Origin: Bacteroidales bacterium
Lineage (GTDB): Bacteria; Bacteroidota; Bacteroidia; Bacteroidales; UBA4181
Reading direction: 5' to 3'
DNA: 8,904 nt
Assembly: GCA_031264715.1 (NCBI GenBank)
Contig: JAISDP010000268.1
Span: forward strand, 1 to 8,904
The notes beneath the pieces are model-generated. The model was not told the origin of the DNA. It saw only the letters and a program-made list of their open reading frames with translations, and made no database searches. Of this stretch, positions 6,651 to 8,904 are shown piece after piece. Each line of letters begins with the position of its first letter. The stretch's first letter is position 1. Both the position numbers and the translations under genes were made by a program.

Positions 6651-7220
6651 ATGTTTCAATTGTATCTGGAATTGGGCATGGAGCATATTGCCGATCTGGA
6701 GGGATACGACCACATCCTGTTTGTGGCGATGTTGTGCGCCGTGTACACGTTTAAGGAATGGAAACAGGTGTTGATCCTGGTAACCGCCTTCACTATGGGC
6801 CATTCGCTCACATTAGCATTGGCCACATTGAGTATTGTTCGCGTTTCGACAGTATGGGTGGAATTTCTGATTCCCTGTACTATTTTTATCACCGCAACGG
6901 GTAACATCGTTACCGGCAAGCCGGGTAACGCTTCGGCAAAGATAAAATATGCATTGGCTTTGTTTTTCGGGTTGATTCACGGGTTGGGCTTTTCGAACTA
7001 TTTGCGCAGTTTGCTGGGAACACATGACTCAATGGCGGTTCCTTTGCTGGCTTTTAACATCGGGGTGGAATTGGGACAGGTACTGATTGTCTTGTGCATA
7101 CTGGCGCTCACGGCTGTGTTGCTTCATGTTTTCAAGGTAAAGCAGCGCGATTGGGTATTGACGCTGGCAGGGGCAGGAGCAGGAATCGCATTAACGCTCA
7201 TGTTGGACAGATGGCCGTAA
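6651..7220 (+). CDS. HupE/UreJ-family membrane protein
   Basis: A 189-residue inner-membrane protein with about six hydrophobic segments. It matches the HupE/UreJ_2 pattern: GMEHIADLEGYDHILF near the N-terminus (H12, D20, H21), TMGHSLTLAL (H51), GLIHGLGFS (107-115, H110) and FNIGVELGQ (135-143, E140). The conserved histidines and acids inside membrane segments suggest metal transport. HupE and UreJ relatives are linked to nickel or cobalt supply for hydrogenase or urease, but no such enzyme is encoded here, so the substrate is open. The ATG at 6651 gives a start a few residues before the first conserved motif, and no better start exists. It lies 55 bases after the thioredoxin-like gene and 161 bases before the acyltransferase gene, so co-transcription is possible but not shown. 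Confidence 0.88.
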   Translation: MFQLYLELGMEHIADLEGYDHILFVAMLCAVYTFKEWKQVLILVTAFTMGHSLTLALATLSIVRVSTVWVEFLIPCTIFITATGNIVTGKPGNASAKIKYALALFFGLIHGLGFSNYLRSLLGTHDSMAVPLLAFNIGVELGQVLIVLCILALTAVLLHVFKVKQRDWVLTLAGAGAGIALTLMLDRWP

Positions 7221-7287
7221 ATGACGAAACGGTAACAAGTATGTGATATATTTTATAATTTTACGCTTTTATTGAAGGAGTAGTCCT

Positions 7288-7317
7288 GCAGGTTCCGGAT
7301 GCCGGAAGCAAGCCTGC
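7288..7317 (+). repeat. bulged inverted repeat in the acyltransferase leader
   Basis: GCAGG (7288-7292) and TTCCGG (7293-7298), loop ATG, then CCGGAA (7302-7307), five unpaired bases and CCTGC (7313-7317). Eleven pairs with one bulge make a strong GC-rich stem. There is no T tail, so it is not a standard terminator. A -7-like TAATTTTA at 7256-7263 would place it in the 5' leader of the downstream gene. The rest of the 161-base gap shows only a weak GGTT/AACC pairing around 7320-7334. Confidence 0.5.
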
Positions 7318-7381
7318 CGGGTTCGGTAAAAACCTGTATAGTAATGACGAATAAACAAGATATAAATTTTCTTATCCCATA

Positions 7382-8752
7382 ATGGCCAAAACCTTAGAAC
7401 AAAAGCTGTGTAGCCGCTCGTTGGGATATTCTTTCGTGAGAAATGTATTTGTTTACCCGGCGTTACGATTATTTTACCGGAAAATAGATGTCATCGGGGC
7501 AAAGGATGTCCCTGATTCGGGGCCGGTAATTTTCACCCCGAACCATCAGAATGCATTGATGGATGCATTGATGATCCTGTGTACCAAAGACCGCCAACCC
7601 GTTTTTGTAGCCCGGGCCGACATTTTCGAGAAACCGTTGATTGTCGCCGCGCTGAATTTTCTCCGTATCCTGCCTGTTTACCGTAAACGCGACGGCGGCA
7701 ATTCATTCGACAATAACCGGGAAACCTTCGATCTGATCCTGAAAGCGTTGCGTAGTCGACAGGCAGTTGGCATGATGCCCGAAGGTACACACAGCGAGAT
7801 CAAACGTTTGCGCATGCTTCAAAAAGGTGTTTTCCGACTGGCTATGCAGGCGCAGGAAGAATATGGCAATCGCCCGATGGTCAAGATCGTTCCCGTAGGA
7901 ATCGAGTACACCAGTACCAGCAAGTTCCGCAGCGATGTGACTGTCAGGTACGGTAAAGCCATTGAAGTGTCCGACTTTTACGATCAATATGTCGAAAATC
8001 CTGCCCGCGCCTTCAAACACATGCAGGATACCTTGTCGGAAAAAATGAAGGAAGGGATGGTCAACATCACCAATGAATTATACTACCGCGAAATAGAACA
8101 TCTTCGCGTGTTATACCAGCGGCAAGCAATGCAGCGTCTTGGTTTGGACTGCCGCAACGCGGAGCACCGCCTCCGGGCGCAGCAAAAAATTATTGCCGCC
8201 TTGCAGGAATACGACCAAACCAACCCCGACGAAATGTCGGCGTTATGCCTTGCTGTCAGAGACTATCTTACCATCATTCAAAAGTACAGCCTCCGCGATT
8301 GGGTGGTCGAACATCAACCTTACTCGCTGACGCGCCTGCTTGTGCAAACTATATGGATGATCCCCGGTATCCCTTTCTGGATATTGGGCATGCTGTTCAA
8401 CTACATCCCTTATAAACTGTCGGCTTTGGCTTCGCGGAAAGTAAAAGACCCGCAATTTGTCAGTTCGGTGCAATTTGTAGCAGGGATGGTCGTTTATCCG
8501 CTCTACGACCTTATCATGATCGTGCTGTTTGTACTTTTTGTACCGTGCATTTGGGGTAAATTCATCATGCCGCTGCTGTTGATCCCGCTGGGGCTTTTTG
8601 CTTACCAATGGTACCTCGCCATGAAGAAGCTCGGCGCCCGCTTCCGTTTTTGGTCCGGTAAACGGAATAAAAGTCCGGAAATACTGAAGGCCATTGAATG
8701 GAGGAAAAAGATCTTCGAGATCATGGACAGGCTGGCGATCCATTCGTTATGA
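7382..8752 (+). CDS. PlsC-type (LPLAT family) acyltransferase with C-terminal membrane segments
   Basis: A 456-residue membrane-associated glycerolipid acyltransferase. The catalytic domain is in the first half: TPNHQNALMDAL holds the active-site pair H55 and D61 in the H-x5-D spacing also seen in some glycerol-3-phosphate acyltransferases, in place of the common H-x4-D. ILPVYRKRDGG is the second block, MPEGTHS (132-138) is the phosphate-binding E-G-T block, and KIVPVGIEY (168-176) the fourth. After about residue 215 comes a helical linker, then hydrophobic segments near 320-355 and 365-415, followed by a basic tail (KRNKSPEILKAIEWRKK). By family it transfers an acyl chain to a glycerophosphate or similar acceptor at the cytoplasmic membrane; the exact acceptor is not predictable, and amino- or ornithine-lipid synthesis is also possible. 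The start at 7382 is the first ATG of the frame after the intergenic gap. Confidence 0.92.
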   Translation: MAKTLEQKLCSRSLGYSFVRNVFVYPALRLFYRKIDVIGAKDVPDSGPVIFTPNHQNALMDALMILCTKDRQPVFVARADIFEKPLIVAALNFLRILPVYRKRDGGNSFDNNRETFDLILKALRSRQAVGMMPEGTHSEIKRLRMLQKGVFRLAMQAQEEYGNRPMVKIVPVGIEYTSTSKFRSDVTVRYGKAIEVSDFYDQYVENPARAFKHMQDTLSEKMKEGMVNITNELYYREIEHLRVLYQRQAMQRLGLDCRNAEHRLRAQQKIIAALQEYDQTNPDEMSALCLAVRDYLTIIQKYSLRDWVVEHQPYSLTRLLVQTIWMIPGIPFWILGMLFNYIPYKLSALASRKVKDPQFVSSVQFVAGMVVYPLYDLIMIVLFVLFVPCIWGKFIMPLLLIPLGLFAYQWYLAMKKLGARFRFWSGKRNKSPEILKAIEWRKKIFEIMDRLAIHSL

Positions 8753-8778
8753 ATTTTGGTTCGGAATACTACTTTCCG

Positions 8779-8802
8779 CTGTCCGGAGGACAGGACGCTG
8801 TC
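8779..8802 (+). repeat. overlapping alternative hairpins after the acyltransferase gene
   Basis: CTGTCC (8779-8784), loop GGA, GGACAG (8788-8793) form a perfect 6-bp hairpin. GACAG (8789-8793) can instead pair with CTGTC (8798-8802) across GACG. The two structures share an arm and exclude each other. No T tail follows, so neither is a standard terminator. Confidence 0.5.
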
Positions 8803-8819
8803 GAAATATGTTTTCAGTC

Positions 8820-8834
8820 CTGCCTTACAGGCAG
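8820..8834 (+). repeat. short hairpin
   Basis: CTGCCT (8820-8825), loop TAC, AGGCAG (8829-8834): a perfect 6-bp stem, second in the hairpin cluster after the acyltransferase gene. Confidence 0.5.
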
Positions 8835-8854
8835 CTATTCGTACATATCCTTTC

Positions 8855-8875
8855 CCGGAGGTCAATGACCTCCGG
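8855..8875 (+). repeat. near-perfect 21-base palindrome
   Basis: CCGGAGGTCA (8855-8864), one central A, TGACCTCCGG (8866-8875): ten perfect pairs on both strands. With a one-base centre it could be a symmetric protein-binding site or a cruciform or hairpin-forming repeat unit. No T tail follows. Confidence 0.65.
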
Positions 8876-8886
8876 TTATGGAAATG

Positions 8887-8903
8887 ATGACTTTTCAAGT
8901 CAT
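8887..8903 (+). repeat. hairpin at the right edge
   Basis: ATGACTT (8887-8893), loop TTC, AAGTCAT (8897-8903): seven perfect pairs, ending one base before the window edge, so any T tail that would make it a terminator cannot be seen. Confidence 0.5.
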
Positions 8904-8904
8904 T

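Noticed and set aside
8602..8898. Minus-strand 98-codon ORF at the right end
   Set aside because: Half overlaps the acyltransferase gene antisense and the rest runs through the hairpin cluster. The open frame is better explained by a non-coding repeat region.

Overview
The window comes from the chromosome of a member of the Bacteroidota, most likely order Bacteroidales. The evidence is the HtpG sequence type, a multidomain secreted TlpA-like thioredoxin protein, a lipoprotein with an acidic export-like signal after its cysteine, A-rich leaders instead of strong Shine-Dalgarno sites, and several TAnnTTTG-like -7 promoter boxes. No mobile element, CRISPR array, tRNA or rRNA is visible.

Layout. 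Positions 1-289 hold the 3' end of an unidentified gene and a second open stretch in another frame with no usable start; this looks like gene debris or a frameshifted gene. The second stretch overlaps the start region of a small lipoprotein gene (303-710). Next is htpG (885-2927, Hsp90 chaperone), preceded by a promoter region with a sigma-54-like -24/-12 match and nested inverted repeats, and followed by a clear intrinsic terminator. About 640 bp follow that contain no recognisable gene: a 79-codon minus-strand ORF of unknown function (3183-3422), a convincing minus-strand terminator (3062-3094) and a TTCG-loop palindrome. yebC (minus, 3569-4309) is divergent from a plus-strand run: a 686-residue periplasmic thioredoxin-fold protein (4535-6595), a HupE/UreJ-type membrane protein (6651-7220) and a PlsC-type acyltransferase with C-terminal membrane segments (7382-8752). 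The last 150 bp are non-coding and carry four short hairpins in close succession.

How the genes fit together. This is mainly a housekeeping neighbourhood: protein folding (HtpG), translation or regulation (YebC), envelope redox or thiol chemistry (TlpA-like), a possible metal permease and phospholipid or lipid acylation. Gaps of 55 and 161 bp, with candidate promoter boxes, suggest the three plus-strand genes need not form one tight operon. I found no evidence for a novel multi-gene system. The best leads are the htpG control region, the unexplained minus-strand transcription unit downstream of htpG, the broken gene in front of the lipoprotein, and the terminal hairpin cluster.
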